Shown here piece by piece: positions 24,670 to 34,177 of a stretch of 64,000 nt of DNA. Made by a program: the position numbers and the translations under genes. The stretch covers positions 1 to 64,000 of the forward strand of contig JAAZIA010000037.1 in the NCBI GenBank assembly GCA_012510445.1. The letters run 5' to 3'. The notes beneath the pieces were generated by a model that made no database searches, was not told the origin of the DNA, and worked only from the letters and a program-made list of their open reading frames with translations. Each line of letters opens with the position of its first letter. Within the stretch, counting starts at the first letter, position 1. The stretch is from Bacteroidales bacterium (lineage in GTDB: Bacteria > Bacteroidota > Bacteroidia > Bacteroidales > UBA932).

Positions 24670-25869
24670 TTATTTATCTTCCATCAGTTTTTTGATGGCA
24701 CCGGCCAAGCGGCGAACTCCTTCCTCTGCACGTGATTCTTCCATAAAGGAGAAGTTAATGCGTAGGGTGTTCTTACCAGAACCGTCGCAATGGAAGGCTT
24801 CGCCAACGACAAAAGCCACATCTTCCTGAACGGCAATACGGAACAATTCAGTAGCATCGTAGCCTTCCGGCAGGGTAACAAACAGGAATAAGCCTCCTTC
24901 CGGATTGGTCCAGGTAACTCCTTCCGGCATGTATTTTTCAAAAGCGGCAATCATGTTATCCCGTTTGTTGCGGTAATTGATTTTAATCCGCTCTATGTTC
25001 TTGTCATAATACCCTTTTTCTATGTAACGGGCAGCTATAAACTGGTTGAACACAGGAGCACACAAGTCTGTGGACTGCTTGATAACTTCCAGTTTTTCAA
25101 TAATTTTAACAGGAGCCATAACCCACCCTAAGCGGAATCCCGGCACAAACGTCTTAGAGAAAGTACCTAGTAACATGGTACGGCCTTCTTTATCCAAAGA
25201 GTAGATTTGCGGCATCTCTTCTCCGCTAAAGCGAATTTCTCTGTAAGGACTGTCTTCCAAAATAAGCAGATCAAACTCTTTGGCTACCTCAATTACATTC
25301 AGGCGCTGCTCTACATCCATGGTAACTCCGGAGGGATTCTGGAAATCGGGAATGGCATATATGAATTTAGGTTTCCTTCCCGCTGCTACCAATGCATTTA
25401 CTACAGTTCTTAGCTCTTCGTCTTTGGGTATTCCCACCGGTTTGGCACGGTGTGCCTGGAAAGCCTGCAACGCACCCAAGTAAGAAGGCAACCCGCAAAC
25501 CAAGGTATCTCCCGGATTAATAAACAGCTGCGTTACCATGTCTATGGCTTGCTGTGAAGAAGTGGTAATGATAAAGTTTTCATAAGTTACATCAATGCCC
25601 TGATCACGATAACGTTGAGCAAGAATGTCACGCAATTTTTTTACGCCCAGAGTTTCTCCGTACTGCAAGGCCTGCAAGGCGTTTTCATCCAGTACTTCTA
25701 TGACTACCTCTCTGAGTTCATCTACGGGGAAAGCGGTAATGTCCGGGAACCCCCCGCCAAAAGAAATAATCTCGGGCCGTGTGGCCATTTTTAACAAGTC
25801 TCTGATGGCCGAACGCTTCATACCTTTAGCGTTATCGGAAATGATGGAATTCAAATAATCGTCTTGCAT
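24670..25869 (-). CDS. PLP-dependent class I/II aminotransferase (2-aminoadipate transaminase-like)
   Basis: A 399-residue fold-type I aminotransferase. N-terminal IISFGGGFPDITAFP, cofactor-contact QYGETLGVKKLRD, DFQNPSG, and PLP-binding Lys in GTFSKTFVPGFRLGW. It resembles enzymes annotated as 2-aminoadipate or multifunctional aromatic/branched-chain transaminases; the substrate cannot be assigned. A consensus promoter (25904-25935) drives it. It is monocistronic and ends at the shared hairpin. Confidence 0.88.
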   Translation of the reverse strand: MQDDYLNSIISDNAKGMKRSAIRDLLKMATRPEIISFGGGFPDITAFPVDELREVVIEVLDENALQALQYGETLGVKKLRDILAQRYRDQGIDVTYENFIITTSSQQAIDMVTQLFINPGDTLVCGLPSYLGALQAFQAHRAKPVGIPKDEELRTVVNALVAAGRKPKFIYAIPDFQNPSGVTMDVEQRLNVIEVAKEFDLLILEDSPYREIRFSGEEMPQIYSLDKEGRTMLLGTFSKTFVPGFRLGWVMAPVKIIEKLEVIKQSTDLCAPVFNQFIAARYIEKGYYDKNIERIKINYRNKRDNMIAAFEKYMPEGVTWTNPEGGLFLFVTLPEGYDATELFRIAVQEDVAFVVGEAFHCDGSGKNTLRINFSFMEESRAEEGVRRLAGAIKKLMEDK

Positions 25870-25903
25870 AATTGAAACATAATTGAAATAAGATTTTATC
25901 TAA

Positions 25904-25935
25904 CAAAACTAAAAAAGTTTAACCATATTAGCAAA
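25904..25935 (-). promoter_or_regulatory. Promoter of the aminotransferase gene
   Basis: On the minus strand TTTG (25935-25932), 20 bases, then TAGTTTTG (25911-25904). Both boxes match the Bacteroidota consensus. The start codon is 34 bases downstream. Confidence 0.7.
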
Positions 25936-26013
25936 GAAAGTATCAAACATTTAGAAATACCTGCATGGAAGGTTTAAATTATAAGCCATCAAGAAGTACT
26001 CAAATAAATATAG

Positions 26014-26021
26014 TACATTTG
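26014..26021 (+). promoter_or_regulatory. -7 box of queD-polA
   Basis: TACATTTG, perfect TAnnTTTG, 18 bases before the queD ATG. No TTTG is found at the -33 position. Confidence 0.5.
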
Positions 26022-26039
26022 TAAGAATAATTCAGCACC

Positions 26040-26471
26040 ATGTCACAACTCTACATTACCAGAGAATTTCGCTTTGAAGGAGCACATGCCCTAACCGGTT
26101 ACGACGGAAAATGCAGACATATTCACGGCCATTCCTACAAGCTGTTGGTTACCATTACAGGAGAACCTTCAGACATTCCGGGACATCCCAAATCGGGCAT
26201 GATAATGGACTTTAACGACCTTAAAAAAATAGTGTACCAATACGTTATTGAGCCGTTGGATCACGCTCTCATGCTCCGGAAAGAAGCCCCGTTGTCTTCT
26301 CAGTTGAAAGAACAATACGAAAACATAAAGATCTTTGATTTCCAGCCTACGTGCGAACAATTGACCTTGTACATAGCCGATATACTGGATCCGGTCATTA
26401 CCCCTCCCAACCGGCTACACCGAGTGCGTCTTTATGAAACTCCAACCTCTTTTGCCGAATGGGTCAGATGA
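26040..26471 (+). CDS. queD: 6-carboxy-5,6,7,8-tetrahydropterin synthase
   Basis: A 143-residue QueD/PTPS-family enzyme making 6-carboxytetrahydropterin for queuosine biosynthesis. Zinc ligands His16, His29 and His31 (AHAL and CRHIHGH) and catalytic Cys25 are present. The late motif RLYETPTSFAEW carries the conserved Glu. Cytosolic. It overlaps polA by four bases (ATGA), an unusual neighbour that probably reflects operon packing rather than shared function. Confidence 0.95.
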   Translation: MSQLYITREFRFEGAHALTGYDGKCRHIHGHSYKLLVTITGEPSDIPGHPKSGMIMDFNDLKKIVYQYVIEPLDHALMLRKEAPLSSQLKEQYENIKIFDFQPTCEQLTLYIADILDPVITPPNRLHRVRLYETPTSFAEWVR

Positions 26472-29122
26472 AAAGAATATTTATGATAGACGGGCACGCC
26501 CTTGTTTTCAGGTCGTATTATGCCTTTATAAACCGCCCTATGATCAATACAAAAGGGGTAGAAACTTCTGCTATTTATGGTTTTTGCCGTTCTCTGTTTG
26601 ATATCATCCTGCGGGAAAAACCTACCCACCTATTTGTTGCTTTTGATCCTAAAGGAAAAAACTTTAGACATCAAACGTACCCTCAATACAAAGCCAACCG
26701 TCCGGAAACTCCCGTTCAAATTGCAGAGGCCATTCCTATAATCCAGGAATTTCTGGAGTCCTGCCACATTCCCGTGGTAGTTCAAGAAAACGTAGAGGCA
26801 GACGATGTCATTGGTACCCTTTCCAAGCGGGCAGAAGAAGAAGGGTTCCGGGTTTTTATGGTAACCCCCGATAAAGATTTTGGTCAACTGGTTTCTGACA
26901 ACATTGTCATGTACCGCCCGCTTTCGCGTGGTGACGGATGGGAAGTAGCCGGAAAACAAGAAATTTGTGAACGGTTTGGCGTAAACGACCCTCAGCAGAT
27001 AATTGACCTTCTGGCCATATGGGGAGACGCTTCGGACAACATTCCCGGTGTACGCGGTATTGGAGAAATAGGAGCCAAAAAATTGATCTCTGCTTTCGGA
27101 TCTGTAGATAACATTTTACACAATCTAGAGCATCTGTCCGACTCTGTAAAGAAGAAAATCACAGCTTCGGAAGATATGTTGCTTCTTTCTAAAGATTTGG
27201 TTACCATCCGCACAGAGCTGGACATTCCATGGGACGAGGCCTCCTTTAAAATAGAAGCCCCTGACTTGGGTCGCCTTAGGGAACTTATGCGGGAATATGA
27301 ATTCCACTCCCTCATAAGACAGTTGCCCAAGCTGGAAGAGCTCTTCTGTAACGGAAACGAATGTGAAAGGGAAAAGGAAAGTACAGAGGAAGAGGCTGTT
27401 TTAGCCCCTCCTTTGGAATATATACCTCTTGACACTCCGGGTGCCCCGGACAATTTGTTGCAGGAAACACAAAAAGAGGGAAAGATTTCTATAGCCGGCA
27501 CTCCTTCTTTTATGATTTTCTATACGGGAGAAAAAGCCTATGGAGGTAAGGCAACACAGGCAGTCCCCTTGCTGGAAGCCAAAGAACCGGAAAAATGCGG
27601 ATTTGGATTGAAAAACCTAATGCTGGCCTTGATTAAAGAAGGCATTTCTTTTGATGGTATGGTATGGGATCCCGAACTTATGCACTACCTTATCAATCCG
27701 GAAAGGAAACATACCCCCTCTACCCTGGCCATTCAGTACCTCAATTATTTTCCGGAAGAGCAACCGACAGAAGCAAGAGATCTTTTCAGTCCCCCGGAAG
27801 ATACCCCTTCTCCTGCAGACCGCTTGCTCACAGAAGCCTTCCTGGCTTGGCATTTGAAAGAGCCCTTGCTGCAGACTCTGGAAAAAGACGGTTTGAAAGA
27901 ATTGTACTTGCAAATGGAAATGCCACTTATGGAAGTGCTCACATCTATGGAGTACGAAGGGGTGAAAATTGATACTGCTCTCATGAGGGCTTACGGGGAA
28001 GAGTTGCAGAAAGAAGCAGATACCCTTGAACAACAGGTACGTGAATATGCCGGTGAGCCGGGGTTAAACGTGTCTTCTCCCAAACAACTGGGCGTGGTAC
28101 TATACGATAAGCTTCAAATAGACGATCGCTCCCGCAAAGGCAAGAAAAAATACAGCACCGATGAAGAAACACTCAGCGGTTTATCAGACAGACACCCTAT
28201 AGTCCCATTGATTTTGGAGTTTCGTTCGTTAAAAAAACTTTTGTCTACGTATATAGAAAGCCTTCCGTCCCTGGCTGATCCTGTCACAGAGTGTATACAT
28301 ACTACTTTTAATCAAACGGTTACTGCCACAGGACGGCTCAGCTCTCAGGACCCTAACCTGCAGAACATTCCCATACGTGAAGACAGAGGGCGAGAAATTC
28401 GTAAATTCTTTGTTCCGCGTAACAAAAACTACCTATTGCTGTCTGCAGATTATTCGCAGATAGAGTTGAGAATCATGGCTCACATGAGCAAAGACCCCGA
28501 TTTGATTGCAGCGTTCAGAGCAGGAGAAGACATTCATACGGCAACGGCCGCAAAAATTTTCCATTGTACGCATGACCAGGTGACACCGGAACAGAGAAAC
28601 AAAGCAAAGACAGCCAACTTTGGAATCATCTATGGCATCTCGGCTTATGGGCTGGCTACGCGATTAAAGATTCCACGTACCGAGGCAGCAGAACTCATTA
28701 ACGGTTATTTTAACCATTATCCCAAAGTAAAAGAATATGTTGATCAAACGGTTTTCACGGCCAGGGATAAAGGCTACGTGCAAACGTTATTTGGCCGCAG
28801 GCGCTATGCCCCCGATATAAAAACTGCCAACCCTATGCTCAGAGGATTGGCAGAGCGCAACGCCATAAATGCCCCTATTCAAGGCACTGCTGCCGATATC
28901 ATTAAGAAAGCCATGATTGAAATTCAAAAGGCTATAAAAGAAAAAAGCCTTACAAGCAAGATGATTCTTCAAGTGCACGACGAACTGTTGTTTGATGTGT
29001 ACCTTCCGGAAAAAGAACAGATGGAACAATTGGTACGCTCCATCATGGAACAGGTCATCCGCTTAGATGTGCCACTGGTGGTAGGTATGGGTTGGGGTAA
29101 AAACTGGATGGAAGCACATTAA
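26468..29122 (+). CDS. polA: DNA polymerase I, probably lacking proofreading
   Basis: An 884-residue family A polymerase for repair and Okazaki-fragment processing; start ATG at 26468. The N-terminal 5'-3' exonuclease is intact (IDGHALVFRSYYAF, VEADDVIGTL, DKDFGQLV, GIKKL-like GEIGAKKLI). Polymerase motifs are present: A (LSADYSQIELRIMAH), B (RNKAKTANFGIIYGIS) and C (LQVHDELLFDV). The middle 3'-5' exonuclease region (about 300-480) lacks the Exo I Asp-x-Glu and has PADRLLTEAF where Exo III Tyr-x-x-x-Asp is expected. Loss of proofreading is inferred from these missing residues. Confidence 0.95.
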   Translation: MKRIFMIDGHALVFRSYYAFINRPMINTKGVETSAIYGFCRSLFDIILREKPTHLFVAFDPKGKNFRHQTYPQYKANRPETPVQIAEAIPIIQEFLESCHIPVVVQENVEADDVIGTLSKRAEEEGFRVFMVTPDKDFGQLVSDNIVMYRPLSRGDGWEVAGKQEICERFGVNDPQQIIDLLAIWGDASDNIPGVRGIGEIGAKKLISAFGSVDNILHNLEHLSDSVKKKITASEDMLLLSKDLVTIRTELDIPWDEASFKIEAPDLGRLRELMREYEFHSLIRQLPKLEELFCNGNECEREKESTEEEAVLAPPLEYIPLDTPGAPDNLLQETQKEGKISIAGTPSFMIFYTGEKAYGGKATQAVPLLEAKEPEKCGFGLKNLMLALIKEGISFDGMVWDPELMHYLINPERKHTPSTLAIQYLNYFPEEQPTEARDLFSPPEDTPSPADRLLTEAFLAWHLKEPLLQTLEKDGLKELYLQMEMPLMEVLTSMEYEGVKIDTALMRAYGEELQKEADTLEQQVREYAGEPGLNVSSPKQLGVVLYDKLQIDDRSRKGKKKYSTDEETLSGLSDRHPIVPLILEFRSLKKLLSTYIESLPSLADPVTECIHTTFNQTVTATGRLSSQDPNLQNIPIREDRGREIRKFFVPRNKNYLLLSADYSQIELRIMAHMSKDPDLIAAFRAGEDIHTATAAKIFHCTHDQVTPEQRNKAKTANFGIIYGISAYGLATRLKIPRTEAAELINGYFNHYPKVKEYVDQTVFTARDKGYVQTLFGRRRYAPDIKTANPMLRGLAERNAINAPIQGTAADIIKKAMIEIQKAIKEKSLTSKMILQVHDELLFDVYLPEKEQMEQLVRSIMEQVIRLDVPLVVGMGWGKNWMEAH

Positions 29123-29125
29123 TGC

Positions 29126-30349
29126 ATGTACATAAATACAGCTACAAGAACGCTGCTTATGGATTTTATTATAGACTTTATAGACCTACTCACAGAGCCT
29201 TGGCTGTACGCCGTTGCCTTGGCAGTTTTTCTAATCATAACCTTGCTGGAGTTTTTATTTTACAAGCGTCCGGCTTTTGCGGGAAGAAAAAAACGGATTC
29301 CCTTGCCCCAAGAAAAAGACTCCCCGGGAGTTTCTGTAGTTTTGTGCGTAAGGAACGAATACGAGAACCTAACCCAATTGCTGCCTACCCTGCTGGAACA
29401 AGAATATCCGAAATTTCAGATTGTAGTTGTTAATAAAAACTCTGAAGACAATACAGAAGTCTTACTGGCATCCCTGGAACATTTTCATAAAAACCTAACC
29501 ATTAGAAACATAACGGCAAACAGAAAATTTGGTGATGATTCGCTTATGGCTTTGGGCATTGGAATAAGGGCGTCTGTACATCCTTACGTTGTTTTCTTCA
29601 GGCCGGATTGCCGACCGACCTCTGACCAATGGCTTAGTTCCCTGGTTAAAACGTCTACAGAGCGAGAAGCAGAAACGGTAGCAGGATATACTTCCCTTCA
29701 TAAAAACAGTTTTTGGGTAAGACACCATTCTTTGGAATTGCAACTTCATCAGATGGGCATGTTAGATGTGGGCCTGCCTTATGTATCAAATGGCAACAAC
29801 GTGCTGTTTCCAAAAAAGCGTTTCACAAAAGGAGAAGCCTTCAAAACAGGAACTACTGCCTTTAACCGATGTACGCAGGCTATTGTATCACACGTGTTGA
29901 GCAATACTTCAGAAGCAACGTTAGGGCTTGCTAAAAAATCACGTGCTGCTGCTTGCGCCTTCCCCCAAGGCACAACAGTGCTTGTGAGGCAGATACCTTA
30001 TAAGGAATATCGTTTTGAATACATAAAAAGTATGCAAACGTTATGGCTGACCAAAAGCAGGCCGTTTCTTTTGCTCACTTTAGAAAAATTTCTGACAGCT
30101 GCCTTCTACACGCTTCTTGCGTTCCTTATACTTACTTCTTACCCTTGGCAAGAAACGGTGGTATGGGCCATTCCTGCCGGCTTGTTCCTGCTGCGTTGGA
30201 TCTTTGTGTGGATCTTCCATCTAGGTTATCGTCTGCATCTGGGAGAGAAAATACCGGTCTTTACAGCCCCTCTGTGGGATGTATTTTCCCCTTTGATGCA
30301 TTTTTATTACCTTATTGTCTTATTGTTTAAAAAAATAAAACATAGATGA
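29126..30349 (+). CDS. Membrane glycosyltransferase, family 2
   Basis: A 407-residue GT2-like enzyme. A membrane segment at about 25-45; GT-A domain beginning GVSVVLCVRNEYENLTQLL with VVVNKNSEDNT; a DxD-like site in FFRPDCRP; two to three membrane helices after 315. It probably transfers sugars to envelope glycans; donor and acceptor are unknown. An ATG at 29159 is an alternative start that would drop 11 residues. It begins three bases after the polA stop and ends one base before the sigma factor gene, so it is in the same run of genes. Confidence 0.8.
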   Translation: MYINTATRTLLMDFIIDFIDLLTEPWLYAVALAVFLIITLLEFLFYKRPAFAGRKKRIPLPQEKDSPGVSVVLCVRNEYENLTQLLPTLLEQEYPKFQIVVVNKNSEDNTEVLLASLEHFHKNLTIRNITANRKFGDDSLMALGIGIRASVHPYVVFFRPDCRPTSDQWLSSLVKTSTEREAETVAGYTSLHKNSFWVRHHSLELQLHQMGMLDVGLPYVSNGNNVLFPKKRFTKGEAFKTGTTAFNRCTQAIVSHVLSNTSEATLGLAKKSRAAACAFPQGTTVLVRQIPYKEYRFEYIKSMQTLWLTKSRPFLLLTLEKFLTAAFYTLLAFLILTSYPWQETVVWAIPAGLFLLRWIFVWIFHLGYRLHLGEKIPVFTAPLWDVFSPLMHFYYLIVLLFKKIKHR

Positions 30350-30350
30350 T

Positions 30351-30905
30351 ATGTCACGCTCACTAGATCATCTGGACGACCGAGCCCTTGTAAAGCTCGC
30401 CCTTGAAAACAAGCAGGAAGCCTATACACGCCTTCTTGTGCGTCATAAAGACAGGGTACAAGCCTTTATAAGCAACTTGATTGTTAACCCGGCAGAAGCA
30501 GAAGATCTGGTGCTTATGAGCTTTGACAGGGCGTTCAGCAACTTGAAAAGCTACAACCCAAAATACGCTTTCTCTACCTGGTTGTACAGTATTGTCCAAA
30601 ATTTATGCATAGACCATTACAGAAAAAACAAGTTGTCTTTTGTGGCACTGGAAGAGGCCCGCGAGGCAGAAGAGGTCAATCCGGAAGACGTACTCATAGC
30701 AGAACAGCAAAGGCAAGCTATGGAAAAAATGATAGCGCGCCTTAAGCCGGAATATGCACAAGTAATCCGATTGCGTTACATGCAATACTATGCCTACGAA
30801 GAAATAGCCAACGAACTGGGCATTCCCTTGGGAACGGTAAAGACCAGGCTTCACAGGGCCAAATCAAAACTTTCGGAAATCATTGTACGTGAAAGCCATG
30901 AATAA
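30351..30905 (+). CDS. ECF-type RNA polymerase sigma factor
   Basis: A 184-residue sigma-70 family protein. Region 2 spans about 22-95 (EAEDLVLMSFDRAFSNLKSY, FSTWLYSIVQNLCIDHYRK). Region 4 spans about 125-178 (RLRYMQYYAYEEIANEL, then LGTVKTRLHRAKSKL). No anti-sigma gene adjoins it; the downstream gene is rsmG, overlapping by eight bases. Homologous housekeeping-like ECF factors in Bacteroidota often stand without an anti-sigma. The regulon is unknown. Confidence 0.9.
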   Translation: MSRSLDHLDDRALVKLALENKQEAYTRLLVRHKDRVQAFISNLIVNPAEAEDLVLMSFDRAFSNLKSYNPKYAFSTWLYSIVQNLCIDHYRKNKLSFVALEEAREAEEVNPEDVLIAEQQRQAMEKMIARLKPEYAQVIRLRYMQYYAYEEIANELGIPLGTVKTRLHRAKSKLSEIIVRESHE

Positions 30906-31593
30906 TACAAAGGCAAACGTTGTTTTTCAATTTTTTCCGCACTTGAACCGGCAAGCCAAATCACGTATTTTACAGCTGGAAGATTTATATACCTTTTGGA
31001 ATAAACAAATCAATGTAATCAGCAGAAAAGACCTGCCCCATTTATACATCAGACATGTGCTCCATTCACTATCTCTGTCTGTGGTAATTAAAGCCCCCCC
31101 TTTTGTGAGCGGACAAACCGTACTGGATGCAGGAACGGGAGGAGGGTTTCCAGGTATTCCGTTGGCCATTGTACATCCCGATTGTCATTTTATACTTTGT
31201 GATTCTATAAAGAAGAAAATCAAAGTGGTAGAACATGTGGTACGTGAATTAAAGCTCCATAACGTTACCCCTGTTGTGTCACGTATAGAGGACCTTCCGG
31301 AACGCATATGTGGAGTAGTGGTATCACGTGCCGTTACACAATTATGTGGGTTCCTTCCCTGGATTAGAAATAAAGTTGCAGAAGAGGGAAGACTTATGTT
31401 TCTTAAAGGTGGAGATCTTTCACAAGAAATTGCCCAAGCAGCTGCCGTATGCCGTATTGCGGAAGATAATTTTACCGTTACTTCTCTAAAAGACCGATTT
31501 GGAAGTGTAGGAGACGGATTTTTTGAAACGAAAAAAATTTGTGAAATCAAACAAACTTCGTACCTTTGCGCTCCCTTAGTCAAAAGCAGTTAA
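30898..31593 (+). CDS. rsmG: 16S rRNA (guanine-527-N7)-methyltransferase
   Basis: A 231-residue RsmG/GidB with SAM-binding [33 protein letters not shown] and the conserved SRAVTQL. It methylates G527 of 16S rRNA. I chose the ATG at 30898, which overlaps the sigma-factor stop by eight bases; a TTG five codons upstream is less likely. Its 3' end contains a consensus promoter for rpmH. Confidence 0.93.
   Translation: MNNTKANVVFQFFPHLNRQAKSRILQLEDLYTFWNKQINVISRKDLPHLYIRHVLHSLSLSVVIKAPPFVSGQTVLDAGTGGGFPGIPLAIVHPDCHFILCDSIKKKIKVVEHVVRELKLHNVTPVVSRIEDLPERICGVVVSRAVTQLCGFLPWIRNKVAEEGRLMFLKGGDLSQEIAQAAAVCRIAEDNFTVTSLKDRFGSVGDGFFETKKICEIKQTSYLCAPLVKSS
31538..31568 (+). promoter_or_regulatory. Consensus promoter for rpmH inside the rsmG 3' end
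   Basis: TTTG (31538-31541), exactly 19 bases, then TACCTTTG (31561-31568), a perfect match to TTTG-N19-TAnnTTTG. It is 38 bases before the rpmH start. It allows rpmH to be expressed independently of the upstream operon. Confidence 0.75.
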
Positions 31594-31606
31594 TGTAGAA
31601 AACAAT

Positions 31607-31759
31607 ATGAAAAGGACATTTCAACCCTCTTTACGTAAACGCCGTAACAAGCACGGTTTTCGTGAGCGTATGTCTACAGCAAACGGACGTCGCATTCTAG
31701 CCGCCCGCCGCAGGCGCGGACGTAAAAAACTATCCGTATCTGACGAAGAACGTTTCTAA
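31607..31759 (+). CDS. rpmH: 50S ribosomal protein L34
   Basis: A 50-residue, strongly basic protein starting [20 protein letters not shown], with the diagnostic [18 protein letters not shown]. It is a structural component of the large ribosomal subunit. Its own consensus promoter lies in rsmG. The downstream PASTA gene begins four bases after the stop. Here rpmH is not beside rnpA or dnaA, the arrangement found in many other bacteria. Confidence 0.97.
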   Translation: MKRTFQPSLRKRRNKHGFRERMSTANGRRILAARRRRGRKKLSVSDEERF

Positions 31760-31762
31760 AAC

Positions 31763-32578
31763 GTGTCTAAAAAAAAGACCATAAAAAGGCCAATATTAAA
31801 AAACCTACTTTGGGTTTTTATTTTCTTGGTTGTGGTTTTTTTGGGTATTTATACGTTCTTACACCTGTTTACCAGGCATCAGCAAGGCTTTATCCTGCCA
31901 GATTTAACAGGACTTACCGTTGCAGAAGCAAAGAAAAAAGGCGAATCACTCCATTTGCTTATAGAAGTAACAGATTCGCTTTATATGCCGGAATTACCTA
32001 AAGGAGTTGTCTTTAGACAAGTTCCCCCGGCAGGACAACATGTAAAAAAGAATAGGAGGGTAGAGCTTACCATCAATTCTCTCTTGCCGCGTCAAATCAA
32101 GATGCCTTCTTTGGTTGGCTATTCGTTAAGGCAAGCAAAAGCAGAACTTGCATCACACGGGCTCAAGGTGGGCCGGTTGCATTACGTACCCGATATGGCC
32201 ACCAACAACGTGCTTGAACAATATTTTCTGGGACGTCCCATTGAACCGGGATCTTTGGTAGATATATACAGTTCCATTGATTTGCAACTGGGCCTTTCCC
32301 CGGACGGAGAGTTGGCCTACATTCCCATGCTTAAAGGAAAAAGCTTGGAAACAGCAATTGATATCATCAGTGACCATTCACTCAATACAGGTTCTATACG
32401 TTACGATGAAACCGTACAAACGGCCGCAGATACACTGGCAGCAAGAGTCTTTAAACAAACTCCCGGTTACTCGATCACTCCTGAGTGGCCACTGGGGACG
32501 GTTGTACATCTGATCTTAACCATTAATCCCGATTTGCTTAAACAGGAAGCCCTCCCGGGACCGGAAGATGACCTGTAG
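31763..32578 (+). CDS. Membrane-anchored PASTA-domain protein
   Basis: A 271-residue protein starting at GTG. A short basic N-terminus and one membrane helix (about 14-36) are followed by three extracytoplasmic PASTA domains (about 40-105, 110-180 and 185-255), for example LPDLTGLTVAEAKKKGESL and MPSLVGYSLRQAKAELASHG. PASTA domains bind peptidoglycan fragments. No kinase or transpeptidase domain is attached, so a cell-wall sensing or binding role is inferred. It abuts rluD with no gap. Confidence 0.88.
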   Translation: MSKKKTIKRPILKNLLWVFIFLVVVFLGIYTFLHLFTRHQQGFILPDLTGLTVAEAKKKGESLHLLIEVTDSLYMPELPKGVVFRQVPPAGQHVKKNRRVELTINSLLPRQIKMPSLVGYSLRQAKAELASHGLKVGRLHYVPDMATNNVLEQYFLGRPIEPGSLVDIYSSIDLQLGLSPDGELAYIPMLKGKSLETAIDIISDHSLNTGSIRYDETVQTAADTLAARVFKQTPGYSITPEWPLGTVVHLILTINPDLLKQEALPGPEDDL

Positions 32579-33607
32579 ATGAAAAACAAACAAGAACTTT
32601 TTGAACATTTTCAGCTGGTAGTGGATCCGGGCCAATCCCCACTAAGAATCGACAAGTTTCTTGTTTCTAAAATGGAGTCTACTTCCAGGAACCGAATTCA
32701 GCTGGCAGCTGAGGAAGGATACATTCTAGTAAATGACAAACCCGTTAAAAGCAATTATAAAGTAAGGCCGCTGGATCATATCCGGCTTATGCTTCCTTTT
32801 CAGAAAAGGGAGTTTAAGCTCATTCCACAACCCATTCCTTTAGATATTGTCTTTGAAGATGATCACATTCTGGTCCTTAACAAACCGGCCGGTCTGATTG
32901 TACATCCCGGTCACGGCAACTACACAGGAACGCTCTTGAATGGATTAGCATGGTACCTTGGCCTAAGAAATGAGCTTCCAACGGAAGATCCTCGCATGGG
33001 AGTGTTGGTACACCGTATAGATAAAGACACCACAGGGCTGCTGGTTGCGGCCAAATCAGAAATGGCACAATTTCGTCTGGCCCGGCAGTTTTTTGATCGG
33101 AACGTAGAGCGAATATATACAACACTAGTTTGGGACCATGTAGAAAAAGACAGAGGCACAATCACCGCCAACATAGCCCGTCATCCTTCAGACAGGCTCC
33201 GCTTTTGTGTACCTGTAAAAGAGACGGAAGGAAGGCATGCAGTGACACATTACCGTGTACTGGAGCGGCTGGGGTATGTAACTTTGCTGGAATGTAAGCT
33301 GGAAACCGGCCGTACCCATCAAATACGTGTTCACATGGAACATATGGGACACCCCGTTTTTGGAGACCCTCGTTACAGTGGAAACCGTATTCGCAAAGGA
33401 ACTCCTTACACAAAGTTCAAGCAGTTTGTCAACAATTGTTTTCAGATACTGCCACGGCAGGCTCTCCATGCCGGAATGTTGGGATTCGTTCACCCGGCGT
33501 CCAACGAGCCTATGAAATTTCATGCACCACTACCGGACGACTTTAACAAGGTATTGGAAAAATGGCGCATCTATGCTGTTTCTTCACAACATTCCTCTAC
33601 TCTTTAG
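32579..33607 (+). CDS. rluD: 23S rRNA pseudouridine synthase RluD-type
   Basis: A 342-residue RluA-family enzyme. S4 RNA-binding domain about 20-75 (LRIDKFLVSKM), catalytic domain with HRIDKDTTGLLV (Asp148), RTHQIRVHMEHMGHPVFGDPRY. It isomerises uridines in 23S rRNA helix 69 if it is a true RluD; RluC or other RluA specificity cannot be excluded. Its last 11 bases overlap the convergent ruvC gene. Confidence 0.92.
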   Translation: MKNKQELFEHFQLVVDPGQSPLRIDKFLVSKMESTSRNRIQLAAEEGYILVNDKPVKSNYKVRPLDHIRLMLPFQKREFKLIPQPIPLDIVFEDDHILVLNKPAGLIVHPGHGNYTGTLLNGLAWYLGLRNELPTEDPRMGVLVHRIDKDTTGLLVAAKSEMAQFRLARQFFDRNVERIYTTLVWDHVEKDRGTITANIARHPSDRLRFCVPVKETEGRHAVTHYRVLERLGYVTLLECKLETGRTHQIRVHMEHMGHPVFGDPRYSGNRIRKGTPYTKFKQFVNNCFQILPRQALHAGMLGFVHPASNEPMKFHAPLPDDFNKVLEKWRIYAVSSQHSSTL

Positions 33608-34172
33608 CTTGCGTTTTTTGTTTAACACGCCCCGGATGTTTTGAAACAAACGCTTCCCACGAGGTTGCTTTGGAAGATGTATTACCGAATAAACTAGGTT
33701 GATGGGCATGACAGACAGCCACCGCTAAGGCATCTGTGGCATCTTTTGATAAAGGGGCTTCTGTAATGTTCAAAATTTTTTTTACCATAACAGCTACCTG
33801 TTCCTTAGAAGCGGCTCCCCTGCCCGTAACGGCCATCTTAACTTTACGCGGTGCATATTCGCATACAGGTACGTTTCTGGATAAGGCAGCTGCAATGGCA
33901 ACACCTTGTGCACGCCCCAGCTTAAGCATAGACTGAACGTTTTTACTATAAAAAGGGGCTTCTATGGCCATAAAATCGGGGCGGTGGGTATCCAGTAACT
34001 CGTACATTTTTTCCAGGATATGGCTCATCCTGCGGTAAGGATCCGTAATAGAAACCATCTTTATAACCCCCATACCCACAGGTTCCATACGGCTGCCTTT
34101 CACTCGTATAATGCCGTACCCCATAGCCTGCGTTCCGGGATCAATCCCTAAAATGACACCTTCCTTTTTCAC
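33597..34172 (-). CDS. ruvC: Holliday junction resolvase RuvC
   Basis: A 191-residue endonuclease that cuts Holliday junctions with RuvAB. Catalytic acidic residues Asp11 (GIDPGT), Glu71 (IEAPF), Asp144 and Asp147 (DATDALAVAVCH) are all present. The start is GTG at 34172, five bases after the serS stop. The C-terminal 20 residues are basic (PGRVKQKTQAKE). Confidence 0.95.
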   Translation of the reverse strand: MKKEGVILGIDPGTQAMGYGIIRVKGSRMEPVGMGVIKMVSITDPYRRMSHILEKMYELLDTHRPDFMAIEAPFYSKNVQSMLKLGRAQGVAIAAALSRNVPVCEYAPRKVKMAVTGRGAASKEQVAVMVKKILNITEAPLSKDATDALAVAVCHAHQPSLFGNTSSKATSWEAFVSKHPGRVKQKTQAKE

Positions 34173-34177
34173 TCGAA

